From Pararge aegeria (taxonomy: Eukaryota > Arthropoda > Insecta > Lepidoptera > Nymphalidae), in assembly GCF_905163445.1 (NCBI RefSeq), contig NC_053193.1, positions 3,162,001 to 3,226,000 on the forward strand: a stretch of 64,000 nt of DNA, given 5' to 3'. Numbering within the stretch: the first letter of the stretch is position 1; the number at the start of each line of letters is the position of its first letter. Under the pieces are notes generated by a model. The model made no database searches and had not been told where the DNA came from. It saw only the letters and a program-made list of their open reading frames with translations. A program made the position numbers and the translations under genes. Of this stretch, positions 32,705 through 43,030 are shown one piece after another.

Positions 32705-32721
32705 TGGTCCTTCGAGCCGGA
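32705..32721 (+). promoter_or_regulatory. Primer-binding site complementary to tRNA-Tyr 3' end
   Basis: TGGTCCTTCGAGCCGGA, seven bases after the LTR. Its complement TCCGGCTCGAAGGACCA matches the 3' end of eukaryotic tRNA-Tyr including CCA over 17 bases. Minus-strand DNA synthesis would start here. Confidence 0.85.
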
Positions 32722-33417
32722 TTTCATAAAAAATATTTGATCACTTCCATCGAATTTCATAAATTTTAGTCATTCGATCCGAAGATCGGCCGATTCGATT
32801 TAAATTCATAATTTTAGGATTTAAATTATCGTTAATCATTACATTCTATGACTTTAAAGTTCGGAATTATTATTAGTCTATGCAACTTAAAGTACGCCAT
32901 ATTGTAGGTATTCACTAGTTCAGTTTGTAAGTTTAATACCGCTAAGATATTGTCTACATAATAGATTTAACGTTTTGTTTACTAAGTAAAGAAGTACTAA
33001 GTATTTTATAATTATATATCTCTTTTCCGCACCGCTTGCTTAGTATTTCTATATAGTTTTACCCCGCTACTTAGTATTAAAAACGGATGAATCGTAGGTA
33101 AAGATATCTATTTCAAACGCATCATACCTACCAAACAATGCGCTCGGCCGCAGTCGTTTTTGTCGCTCGCTGCATTCAAGGTCACGCATGACCGCTAACT
33201 TGTTAATTGTTATACCTAGTTCTTTGCCCGGTTTAGTTTTTAAAATAGCATTATAACACTTTTATTTAACCGCTCGCGTCTATAAAGGGGTTGTGTGTTT
33301 ATTATTATAAGACTGCAACTACTTTATATATTTTACGCATTTCTTGACGCATTTGCAAACACTTATACACCTTTTTTATTATATTTTTATTTTTATAATT
33401 CGGTTTACTCCTTCAGA
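32722..33417 (+). other. BEL copy B leader (5' UTR)
   Basis: A+T-rich sequence between primer site and ATG. Any packaging signal would lie here but none can be named. The frame is open upstream of the ATG to about 33295, where only a GTG opens it. Confidence 0.7.
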
Positions 33418-36400
33418 ATGAATAAACCAGAGTCGGTTTCTTCACCAAGTCCATATAGCAAGGAAGAATGTAAGTTACGGTTGTTGGAAGGCAAACGGGA
33501 CGTTATATTTGCTCGTATGCAAAGAATGTTTGACACCGCTATTCAAGTCGAATCGGACAGCAGTAAGCTGCCTTCTTTATTGTCTCAGGCTTCAAACATA
33601 GACACTTTACGCAAAGAGTTTGAGTTAAATTTAGATTTATTCAATGAGGCGCAGTTAATGTTGAATCCAAAGGCTATGATTAATTACCAATCGTGGACTT
33701 CATTTGAAGAAATGTTTTGCTATGTCAAACAAATAATGGAACGTCACTCTAATGTTGATAATACGAGTTCAGAGAATGACAGCGCACGTACTATCTCTAG
33801 TTTTCCTAAATTAAAATCCCATCTTCCGCCTATAGACTTAATGGAGTTTGACGGTCAGTTAACTAAATTTCCTTTGTTCTACCAGCAGTTTAAAAACATG
33901 ATACATGATAATCCTAACTTAACCAATAATGAAAAGGTATTTTATTTAGTTGGTAGGTTAAAAGGGAAAGCCGCATCTGTATGTGCAGGATTGCCAGCCA
34001 CCGCAGAAAATTATCCTATTATTTGGGAGGCGTTAATACAAAAATACGACGATCCGCGTTCGTTAGCCTGCGCTTATTTAAACCAATTATTGCAATTTAA
34101 ACCGCTTGCTAGTACTAATGCTAATTCATTAGATAGCTTTATAAATACATTTAATTCTTCAGTAGAAGCTCTCAAACAATTAAAAATCGATCTTACTGAT
34201 TTTATATTCTTTCACTTAGCCACGCTTAAATTAGATGCTGATACAGTTAAAATGTTTGAGATAATAAATCGCAAAAAACAAATTCCTACCTATAGGAGTC
34301 TTATAGAATTTGTGAAGGAACAGAATAAAGTAATGTCGCGCTCTCTTAATAAAGGATTAGAATTACCTCAAAATAGATATAAGGGGAATTCGATTCCGAA
34401 GCCTTCTACCAAAAGTTTTGTAAGTACAGAAACTGTAAATACTTTAAATAGTGCAGCTTGCAGTTTGTGTAAAATTGGTCAACACACACATCTTTATTCT
34501 TGCCCTGCATTTATGAAGTTGTCTCCGCATGAGCGGCATTTACATGTAAAAAATAATAACTTTTGTAACCGATGTTTATCGACTCATCATAAAACTTTAA
34601 ACTGCTCTTCTCAGCGAAACTGTAAAAGGTGCTCATCGGCATCACATCATACTGAATTGCATTTTGAACGCAATAATTACAACGCTAAAGATTTATTACC
34701 TAAAACGTCCAAATCTAACATAGGTAAACCGCCCTCATCTCCTAACGCAATTAATTCGCCTCGCGTGTCATCAGTTATTACTGAGGCACCTTCGACAAGC
34801 TCCTCTAGTGAAAATACACTAAATAAAAATAATTTTATATCTCAGACCACAAATACCACTTTGGTATGTAACGTATCATATGATTGTTTAGAACGCGTCA
34901 CAACAACCACTTTGTTAGGTACTGCGAAAATAAGAGTGTATGACAAAAATAATTGTGCACATCTTATAAGATGCCTAGTGGATCCCGCATCGCAAAGAGA
35001 TTACGTTTCAATCAGTTGCTGTGAAAAATATTCGCTACCTATTAGCTTTCAGAGTCGTTTTTCTGAAGTTCAAGGCATCGGCGGAGTATCGCAAAAAATA
35101 ATTGGTGTTTCAGAATTTACGTTTAAATCTCGTTTTAATGACGCGAATGAATACTCAATACGCCCTCTTGTAGTTGAGCGAATCACTTCTCAACTGCCTG
35201 ACTCTCATGTAGACATCACAGCCATTGATGGTCTTATTAAAAATTTACCTCTGGCTGATGATGATTTCGCAGAACCTGGTCCAATTGATATATTACTAGG
35301 GGTAAATGTGTATCGAAAAATAGCAATGGCTGAAAAAATAAATGGTTATGAAAATATGCCTTCCGCATTTGAAACCTCTTTGGGTTATATAATTATGGGC
35401 GATGCACCTATTTTATCTAAACCTAATAATTCCCGCGCTTTGTGTTTTTTCACGAGTGAACCTTTAGATAAAATGTTAGAGAGATTTTGGACAATAGAAG
35501 AGCCTCCTTCCCGCAAATTCTTAAGTCCTGATGAACAAAGGTGTGAGGACATATATACGGCTTCCACTGTACGCCAACAGGACGGAGCATATTCGGTAGA
35601 TCTTCCCTTTAAAGAAGATCCTAATTTATTAGGTGATTCGTATTTTACCGCAAAGAAGCGTTTTCTCAATCTGGAAAAACGATTCATTAGAGATCCCGAA
35701 CTTCATATTAGATATAATGAAGTTATTAAGGATTACCTTGATAAGGGTATCCTCAAACGCTTACCACCTGATGAACCTGCTTCACCAGGTTATATCTTAG
35801 CGCATCATCCAGTGATACGCGAAGACAAGAGTACCAAGGTACGAATCGTACTAGATGGTTCTTGTCCCACTGATTATTCTCTTCTTAAAATAGAAGAACC
35901 CTCCGCAAATAGGAAATTATCTTTAAATGATATTTTGTATACTGGTTGCAATTTGCAAGCAGACATATTTAACATTCTTTTGAATGTCCGCATTTTCCGC
36001 ATCGCATTTTTTGCTGACGTCCGACAAATGTATTTGTCTATATATGTCAATTCTCCGCACCGCAAATATCAACGCATTATTTATCGATCTTCACCAAAGG
36101 ACCCACTTGAAATGTATGAATTTACTCGAGTGACCTTTGGTCTCCGCTCATCGCCCTTTTTGGCATTACGCACACTGCGCCAGCTGGCTAGTGACGAGCG
36201 CCAGCAATGGCCTCTCGCTGCATCAGTGGTTGAGAGAGACGTCTACATGGACGACCTAGCTTCTTCCGCCTCATCTCTAGATGAAGCGGTAAAGATAGCT
36301 CAAGAGTTGATACAACTGTTTAAGGCTGGTGGATTTGACTTAGTGAAATGGACCAGCAATTCGACTGAATTGCTCGGACACATTCCTTCATTTCACCGCC

Positions 36401-38793
36401 AATCTGAGTCGATCTCTCTTGACACTGATGACTCTTTTAAGATTCTTGGTCTTCATTGGCTTCCCGCATCTGATGAATTTATTTTTAGAGTTTCGCAACC
36501 GCAAGGTGATTGTACCAAAAGAGCTATACTTTCAGCTACCGCGCGTCTTTATGACGTTCTAGGTCTTGTTGGTCCAGTCATTTTATTCGCTAAATTACTC
36601 ATAAAGGAGTTATGGCTTCTAAAAATAGGATGGGACGAGTGTCCCCCTCAACACATATGTGAAAGATGGCAAAATTATATAATTGAACTGCCTATTATTC
36701 AGAATCTTAAGTATCCTCGTCATGTTGGAATAGAAGACACTTCTGAAATTTATCTTCTCGCATTCTCTGACGCTAGTGAGCAAGCATTTGGCTCTGTTTT
36801 ATACTTATACGTTAAAAACAGAAATCAAAGGCCTATAATTACACTTATTTGCTCTAAATCCCGCGTAGCACCGGTAAAACCAACGGTCACGCTAGCTAGG
36901 TTAGAGTTAAATGGAATAGTATTGCTTGCTCGACTTGTAAATTCAGTATATAATATATTGTCAACCCGCATCAAAATAAAGGAAGTACTCGCGTTTTCTG
37001 ATTCAGAAGTCGCCCTTTGTTGGGCACTCTCTTCGCCACACAGGTTTAATACATATGTGGCTAACCGCATCTCTCAAATTCATACGCTATTGACATCAAT
37101 TAAGGTGAACTTTTATCACATACCTGGTGTTCAAAACCCCGCGGACTGTGTGTCTCGTGGCCTTATGCCCACACAGTTTTCAAAACACGACCTTTGGTTT
37201 AAGGGTCCCCCATGGTTGTCTTTATCTTCAGAAGAGTGGCCCATAATAAAGTTTTCCTCTCATCAGGTTTCTTCATTACCTGAGGAGAAAACTACAACGC
37301 ACTTAATAATATCGCACGATGAATATACAATTATAAAGCTTGGATCTAAATGTTCTTCTTGGACTAAATTTCTTTACGCCACGATTTATGTACTCAGATT
37401 CATGAAAAAACTTCCGCGCAGAGATATTATTACAGCTGAAGATATCAATGCAGCTGAATTACTGATAATTCGCACAGTACAACGCTCAGTCTTTCGGACT
37501 GATATTGACAACATTAAAAATAATAAACCATGTTCGTCAAAATTACGAAAATTATTTCCTTTTGTTTCTGAGGACATTCTTCGGGTGGGTGGACGTCTTG
37601 CTTACTCGTCGTTAGACTACTCGCATAAACACCCAATTTTATTACCCAAGAAGGGACACATAATAGATCTGTTAATTGATCACTATCATCGTAATCATTC
37701 ACACGCTGGCCCTCAATTGCTTCTGTCTATATTGAGACAAAAATATTGGATATTATCCGCTCGTTGTGTGGTACGTCAACGCATACATAAGTGCAATGCA
37801 TGTTTTAGGCATAATCCTAAGCCTACATTTCCACTTATGTCTGACCTTCCTAAGTGTAGGATAGAGAAAAGTAAGGCATTCCTACACACAGGTGTAGATT
37901 ACGCTGGACCTCTCTATATCACATTGACTAGGAAACGCGGCATACGTAGTCAGAAGGCATATATATGCCTATTTGTTTGTTTGGTTACAAAGGCGGTTCA
38001 TATAGAGCTAGCCTCTGATCTGAGTTCCTCCGCCTTCTTAAATTGTTTTAAAAGATTCCAGGCCAGGAGAGGAAATTGCGAAGTCCTGTATTCAGACCAA
38101 GGGACCAATTTCGTTTCATCCAAGGCTTATTTGAATGAGTTACATACCTTTTTAAAGTCAGAAGATTATTATAAGGACTTTAGTTCCGAATTAGCTAAAT
38201 ATCGTATAGATTGGAAACTTAATGCACCAACTGCAAGCCATTTTGGAGGAGTCTGGGAGAGTAATATTAAAAGTGTTAAAACTCTACTTTTTCGCGTAAT
38301 CGGCAAACAAATTCTGACATACGAGGAAATGCTTACTGTACTTAATGAAATTGAGGCTGTACTTAACAGTCGACCTCTGTATGTTTTAAGTTCAGATCCC
38401 TCTGAACCCTCCGCGCTAACGCCTTCGCATTTTCTTTCAACCGTACCTTTGGAATTCATTCCAGCTCCAGACGTAACTGGAGAACGCGCCGGTCTTTTGT
38501 CTAGATTTTCTTTATTGGATTCTCTGGTTCAGTCATTCTGGAAGAGATTCAGAACGGAATATCTGCACAATTTGCAAGTGCGTCAAAAGTGGAACACTCC
38601 CACGAATCCGCTTACAATAGGGACTGTTGTGATAGTTATTGTACAAAACGCGCCGCCCTTACAGTGGCCACTTGGGGTCATTACTAAGGTGCTACCTGGC
38701 AAAGATGGAGTTGTCCGCGTAGTTCAAATAAAAACTAAGAACGGGACTTATATCCGGCCTATCGTTAAGTTATGTCCGCTGCCAACTCAATAA
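33418..38793 (+). CDS. gag-pol: BEL/Pao gag-pol polyprotein, intact (1,791 aa)
   Basis: ATG at 33418 has A at -3; the upstream extension lacks an ATG. Domains: Gag/DUF1759-like at about 125-310; Cys/His nucleic-acid-binding segment from C348-x2-C351 to C402-x2-C405; retropepsin-like protease with LVDPASQ (D522; D-P-A-S in place of D-S/T-G-S); reverse transcriptase at about 770-1000 with FADVRQ (D867) and YMDD (D945, D946); RNase H with D1118, E1163 and D1195; integrase zinc finger H1422...H1429 with C1459-x2-C1462; integrase core D1494, D1560, E1614 (53 residues between the last two, as in BEL/Pao); and a C-terminal DUF5641-like domain. Together these would form the particle, copy RNA to DNA and integrate it. 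No stop or frameshift in 1,791 codons. The element's own LTR would drive expression. Confidence 0.96.
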   Translation: MNKPESVSSPSPYSKEECKLRLLEGKRDVIFARMQRMFDTAIQVESDSSKLPSLLSQASNIDTLRKEFELNLDLFNEAQLMLNPKAMINYQSWTSFEEMFCYVKQIMERHSNVDNTSSENDSARTISSFPKLKSHLPPIDLMEFDGQLTKFPLFYQQFKNMIHDNPNLTNNEKVFYLVGRLKGKAASVCAGLPATAENYPIIWEALIQKYDDPRSLACAYLNQLLQFKPLASTNANSLDSFINTFNSSVEALKQLKIDLTDFIFFHLATLKLDADTVKMFEIINRKKQIPTYRSLIEFVKEQNKVMSRSLNKGLELPQNRYKGNSIPKPSTKSFVSTETVNTLNSAACSLCKIGQHTHLYSCPAFMKLSPHERHLHVKNNNFCNRCLSTHHKTLNCSSQRNCKRCSSASHHTELHFERNNYNAKDLLPKTSKSNIGKPPSSPNAINSPRVSSVITEAPSTSSSSENTLNKNNFISQTTNTTLVCNVSYDCLERVTTTTLLGTAKIRVYDKNNCAHLIRCLVDPASQRDYVSISCCEKYSLPISFQSRFSEVQGIGGVSQKIIGVSEFTFKSRFNDANEYSIRPLVVERITSQLPDSHVDITAIDGLIKNLPLADDDFAEPGPIDILLGVNVYRKIAMAEKINGYENMPSAFETSLGYIIMGDAPILSKPNNSRALCFFTSEPLDKMLERFWTIEEPPSRKFLSPDEQRCEDIYTASTVRQQDGAYSVDLPFKEDPNLLGDSYFTAKKRFLNLEKRFIRDPELHIRYNEVIKDYLDKGILKRLPPDEPASPGYILAHHPVIREDKSTKVRIVLDGSCPTDYSLLKIEEPSANRKLSLNDILYTGCNLQADIFNILLNVRIFRIAFFADVRQMYLSIYVNSPHRKYQRIIYRSSPKDPLEMYEFTRVTFGLRSSPFLALRTLRQLASDERQQWPLAASVVERDVYMDDLASSASSLDEAVKIAQELIQLFKAGGFDLVKWTSNSTELLGHIPSFHRQSESISLDTDDSFKILGLHWLPASDEFIFRVSQPQGDCTKRAILSATARLYDVLGLVGPVILFAKLLIKELWLLKIGWDECPPQHICERWQNYIIELPIIQNLKYPRHVGIEDTSEIYLLAFSDASEQAFGSVLYLYVKNRNQRPIITLICSKSRVAPVKPTVTLARLELNGIVLLARLVNSVYNILSTRIKIKEVLAFSDSEVALCWALSSPHRFNTYVANRISQIHTLLTSIKVNFYHIPGVQNPADCVSRGLMPTQFSKHDLWFKGPPWLSLSSEEWPIIKFSSHQVSSLPEEKTTTHLIISHDEYTIIKLGSKCSSWTKFLYATIYVLRFMKKLPRRDIITAEDINAAELLIIRTVQRSVFRTDIDNIKNNKPCSSKLRKLFPFVSEDILRVGGRLAYSSLDYSHKHPILLPKKGHIIDLLIDHYHRNHSHAGPQLLLSILRQKYWILSARCVVRQRIHKCNACFRHNPKPTFPLMSDLPKCRIEKSKAFLHTGVDYAGPLYITLTRKRGIRSQKAYICLFVCLVTKAVHIELASDLSSSAFLNCFKRFQARRGNCEVLYSDQGTNFVSSKAYLNELHTFLKSEDYYKDFSSELAKYRIDWKLNAPTASHFGGVWESNIKSVKTLLFRVIGKQILTYEEMLTVLNEIEAVLNSRPLYVLSSDPSEPSALTPSHFLSTVPLEFIPAPDVTGERAGLLSRFSLLDSLVQSFWKRFRTEYLHNLQVRQKWNTPTNPLTIGTVVIVIVQNAPPLQWPLGVITKVLPGKDGVVRVVQIKTKNGTYIRPIVKLCPLPTQ

Positions 38794-38950
38794 TTTTTAT
38801 CACTAGTTCTCATTTAATCTTATTATGTTTTAGTTAATTTATTTTATTTTTCTTTATGCATTACTCTTGTATAGTATACTTACAATATTAGGTCGTATTA
38901 TAAGTTGCAATTATGTTTATATCCGTTTTATGAAGGGTTCCTTCATGTCC

Positions 38951-38957
38951 GGGGGGA
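38951..38957 (+). promoter_or_regulatory. Polypurine tract of BEL copy B
   Basis: GGGGGGA directly abuts the 3' LTR (TGCTTG). It is the standard position for the plus-strand primer. Short, but flush with the LTR. Confidence 0.8.
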
Positions 38958-39463
38958 TGCTTGATAAATCCTCATTAATCTGTGGTCGAAGTAATAGATA
39001 ATGGCTACACTATGGATTTCCATCCTCCATTTTTTATATTTCCGCATCCTTATCTGCCCGCATCACGCCGCCAATTAGTTGCACACCTATATCCGCGGCA
39101 AACGCACGTCAATCTTCCGCTCAATAAAACCACATGGTCGGCCGGCCAAAGAACCTTATACTGGACGATTAATAGTATTTAAACCTACATCAGTGCTTTA
39201 GTGTTTAGTGATAACCTGTGAAACCTTGTGAAGTGACGAGAAATCAAGAGAACTGCATTACGACGAACTGTAAGTCCACGTGCAAATACTTTTCTGTCCA
39301 ACCCTAGTTATCCCTTGTTCTATATCCTTTAAAGCCATAGTTTAAACATTAAAAAGGGGAAAAGAATCCAGCAAAACCTAAAATATACAGTCCACTAAAT
39401 TCACAAAGAAAATAAATACCATTTTATGGTGATGATTCCCCGAAAGTAAAAATGGCGTCACCA
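38958..39463 (+). repeat. 3' LTR of BEL copy B
   Basis: 506 bp; no difference from the 5' LTR was found on reading the two side by side. AATAAA at 39123-39128 and close to the 3' end could serve transcript ending. Confidence 0.96.
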
Positions 39464-39468
39464 AAAAG

Positions 39469-39940
39469 TATTAAGTAACATGGTTTCAATAAAGACAAGT
39501 TGAATGATGAACAAGCACAAAAAATAGAGCAGATTACGGAAGGAAGAAAATGACTGTCTATAGTAATACAGTTCCTGTCTGTGCCACAGTCAAAGCACCA
39601 TAGATTCAGCGTAGTGTAGCGTTCAATTACAACAAATATCACCAGAAAAATATTAAAAAAATTAAACGTCGAAGAATAAAATTCATAATTTCCTGCCCTT
39701 CAACCTGTAGCAACATAAAGCACTCGACTAAACAAAGCCCCTTTTCGAACCTCGTTAGCTATAATGACTGTTTCTTAAATTACTAAGCTTTGATCTCGTT
39801 TAGCTCAGCAAAGCGATTTTACAAGTAATTGCTTTAGCTATAACAATAATAATTTAACGAGAGTACATTTTTTCATCCACCATCCCATTAAGGGGCTGCT
39901 GAGCGGGCTAATTCCGCTGACAATTTATAGTACGAGTATA
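39469..39940. other. No gene or repeat recognised
   Basis: A+T-rich flank of the BEL insertion. Confidence 0.3.
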
Positions 39941-40093
39941 CATCTTTATATATATATTGCTTGTGTGCGTGTGTATGTCACTGAACTCCTCCTAAACGGC
40001 CGGACCGATTTGAATAAATTTTTCGGTAAGCGTTTGGGTGGCACCCTGGATGGTTTAGATTCACAAATCAGCCAGACAGATGGGGTCCGCTAG
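39941..40093 (+). repeat. Hel-2 (Helitron-like) copy
   Basis: CTCCTCCTAAACGGCCGGAC, GGTGGCACCCTGGATGG and the terminal GGGGTCCGCTAG followed by T. Confidence 0.65.
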
Positions 40094-40149
40094 TGTATAC
40101 ATATAATATAAATATTTTGGTACGAATTCATAAAATTTCATTTATTTCT

Positions 40150-40285
40150 AGTAGGCCTAATATAAGCCCTTTTGAAGCGTCAAGTATGTCTGTTTGTGTG
40201 ACTCTACCACGTTCGGAAGGCAGATTCTACCGAGGAGAAGGCGGCAAGAAACTCAGTAGTTGCTCTTTTACATAATTTTTAATTT
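40150..40285 (-). repeat. LT-1 LINE 3' tail
   Basis: Complement of GGTAGAATCTGCCTTCCGAA and the AGGCCTAC region; the GAATTT end repeat is worn. Confidence 0.65.
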
Positions 40286-42139
40286 TTAATGACTATGACA
40301 TTATTAAATTTAAACAACTACGTTTTGTTACTTAAATAACAATTTTACCTCTTTATAATATTAATATAGATATAAATTAAAGAGTTATTTAAGGCTTTAT
40401 TAACAAACGTGGCAAAACGTCTTATTAGTTTAGCATTAAATCACACAGCCTTTGACAAAAACTAAGTCGTGCTAAGGCGATTCGAATGGCTCCTCGTTTA
40501 TTAAATCTAAGGCGTACTTTTGAAAACATGTGAAGAAAGATAAAGTTGATAATCATCATCGTATCCCACTGCTGGGCACAGTCTTACTCGGTATATTAAG
40601 AAAGAGGGGATTAGAGCATTGGCCCACCACGCTGCAATGATGGCAAGCGGGCTTTTACAATTTTTTACCAACGTTATAAGAAGAGTTTTTCAAAACAACT
40701 TCCATAAGTATGAAGTAACGTACAATAAAAAGAGACTCCTAAGCTCAGACCACTCATCCGTTGTAGGGTTTAAAAAAAGCATTGTATCATTTATTTTGTG
40801 TACAAAATGTTGACAAGCTGCAAAAGCCAGATAACCGGAACAATTTACATATTCTGTCATTTGCCTCTTTAAAAGTTTCTGCATTTGAAGACCCTGTTAT
40901 AATTAGACACTTAACAAAAAAATAAACTTGTTTCAACAAAACGGAACGTTATTAAAGACTCTCCAAGAGGGTTCAACGTCCTATCTTATCTCGGACATAA
41001 ACTACTACACATACGTGAAACCCCATCCCCTAATCGATTGAAAGCTACCAGTCCAAAAGAAATAAAGCCTCGGAGCTTGTTCACAATAAGTGGTCCGATA
41101 TCGGTTCAATATCTGCGCATTAAAAGTGTTTGCCTTTTGTTTCTTCATTAACGTTTACTGATTGTATATCTATAGCTGATAATCGAAGTTTAAATAATTT
41201 TAGTGTTTAAACTGTCTTGAGTGGTAATTAATAAAACATAAATGACAAGTCAACTTCACTTCACAAGATCATGATTATGGGGTCTTACCCCGGACTAATT
41301 AAGAACTAGTCACGCACCATCAGGCAAAAATTCGGAAATTTCCACGAGTTTGCCGTCTTATACTTATCTAAACTCCCAATATTCATGTTCTCTGTACAAA
41401 CAGTCGAAAAAGAATCTTTACAAAAATCAAAATTACTGTAACTTTTTCTCAGAATAATATTGGACTCGAATTATAACGAGCTAGTAATACGAAAAGGTCA
41501 GAACGGAGGCATTGAAAACGTATTAGGGTCCGAACGGTCTGGAAACGAATCCTCTCATTGTTTCCAATGATCTTTCGAATATAAATACCTAAGGAAATCC
41601 AGAAAATAACATACAGACGTGGAGAATGTATCGAACCATCTAAAACGAATCATAACGTCCGTATTTGAAGTTACTATTTTTGTAATTCTGACAAATTATT
41701 TTTTCCAAATAATGAAACCATATATTAAAAATGCTAATTTATGGTCGCACTCTGGAAAGTAATTGGACACCGGACAGTTCTAAACGAAAAGGAAACAGCG
41801 ATCAGAGACGTTATTAAACGTATCCAGTTTCAGTTTTGATATCAGTAGCAGTTACTCTGTCTAGATATTAGCGAAAAGATTCATATTCCTTTTGCAGATT
41901 TCAAGCTACGCAAGCTGGAGTTACGTTAATCAGCCAAATTTCTATGAATTAGACATATCATGATATTAGGGCATGCATTCCATTGGAAATTAGAGATTAA
42001 CGCTAGTTAAACTTTTTATATGATGTTATTCCACAAGAAAACTTTTACAAACACCACAGAAAACGGAAGTTATTTATAGGTAGAATAAACATTATAAATG
42101 CATTTTATTTGAAAATATTGGTTTATAGAACTACTAAGT
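40286..42139. other. Repeat-poor stretch, no gene recognised
   Basis: A+T-rich, apparently single-copy within the window. 40553-40640 loosely resembles a SINE-2 fragment (ATCATCATCGTATCCCACTG). Confidence 0.35.
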
Positions 42140-42260
42140 ACTAGCAGGCTTCTTCTCGCTTTACGAATATATATATAATACTCTGCTTTACGAACCGCTG
42201 GTAGAGTAACAACAAGCAGACAGACGTGCCTGTTATAGGAGGTCAATAAACAAGGCCTAC
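42140..42260 (+). repeat. Degenerate LT-1 tail
   Basis: GCTTTACGAACCGCTGGTAG and CAATAAACAAGGCCTAC keep LT-1 order but are heavily worn. Confidence 0.45.
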
Positions 42261-42760
42261 AAACAAAAAAAAAGATTTGCTTTTTGTTGTTGGCGTTGCC
42301 AAAATAAACATCTTCTTGGAAATGTCAGTTGCAATAACAGGCATTTTCTTGAGCCCTAAAACGTAACAATAGGTATTGGAGTCACCATTAGACACGGGAG
42401 GTCCCCCACTGAACTATTTCCCGTTCGGAGAACGACCTAAAAATGAAACGGGCCAACCGGTATGCCTAGTGGCGAAGCTATTATGTTAGTTTAAAAACAA
42501 TGAACGCAAAACTAGTTCAAGTTTCTAATTGTCTTTTTTAAAATAATGTACAAGATAGCAAAATATAAAAGCAAGAGAAGCATTCGTTATCCATTTCAAG
42601 TCGGAACATTTAAATAATTGGTTGAAAACTTGAAAATTGTATAAAACATACTGCAACAAATTTTGAGAAAAGTTGGTACAAATTTTTTAAGAAATATAAT
42701 TTCTTTGGCTATCATTAAGCGTTGGTAGCTATATGAAATTTGTTAAGCAACAGTAAACCA
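42261..42760. other. No gene or repeat recognised
   Basis: A+T-rich apart from a mixed patch around 42380-42460. Confidence 0.3.
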
Positions 42761-43030
42761 CTTAAAGACTTCTTTCTATGCAACACAGGCAATAGTATTA
42801 TAGGAGCTAGATGGTTCTTGCGTAACTGGCACGCGATGAGGCGCCCAGTGAGCCTAGAGCTCCGTCTGTTGTTGAAACATTTGCAAGTGTTCGAGAACAA
42901 GTAACACTCGCAGGGGTAGAAGGGGTCAGGGATGACTGGCGGGTTGAGTGTTCCGGGCGACAGCTCACCGCGCAGCCTCCGCTGTATCGAACGACCGCGC
43001 CCGCACCCCACGTGGTCCATTCACCGGCTA
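42761..43030. other. G+C-rich island with overlapping open frames; candidate exon
   Basis: Much richer in G+C and CpG than its surroundings and matches no repeat in the window. Plus strand: after a CTTCTTTCTATGCAACACAG acceptor-like site (AG at 42788-42789), a frame reads NSIIGARWFLRNWHAMRRPV and on to LLLKHLQVFENK, then TAA. A second plus frame follows to 43047. Minus strand: 101 codons at 42715-43020 with DPFYPCECYLFSNTCKC. No family recognised for any of them and the strand is undecided. It is the best candidate here for unique functional sequence, either exon or regulatory. Confidence 0.25.

Larger units (their letters stand above)
32192..39463 (+). mobile_element. Complete BEL/Pao LTR retrotransposon, copy B (7,272 bp)
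   Basis: All parts are present in order: 506-bp LTR, primer-binding site, 720-bp leader, a single gag-pol frame, a short A+T-rich tail, a G-rich polypurine tract and a second 506-bp LTR. The LTRs look identical by eye, and insertion created a 5-bp duplication. This is what a very recent, potentially autonomous insertion looks like. No envelope gene follows pol. The family belongs to the BEL/Pao (Belpaoviridae) group, judged from gag-pol domain order with integrase last and the spacing of the integrase residues. Confidence 0.97.
32187..39468. repeat. 5-bp target site duplication AAAAG of BEL copy B
   Basis: AAAAG at 32187-32191 immediately before the 5' LTR and at 39464-39468 immediately after the 3' LTR. 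Confidence 0.93.

Noticed and set aside
33295..33417. 41-codon N-terminal extension of gag-pol
   Set aside because: The extended frame opens at GTG in the leader. The first ATG with a good context is 33418, and the minus-strand copy A has leader indels here that would break the extension.
35385..38459. Minus-strand frames of 60-100 codons inside the BEL pol region
   Set aside because: Shadows of the intact plus-strand gag-pol frame.
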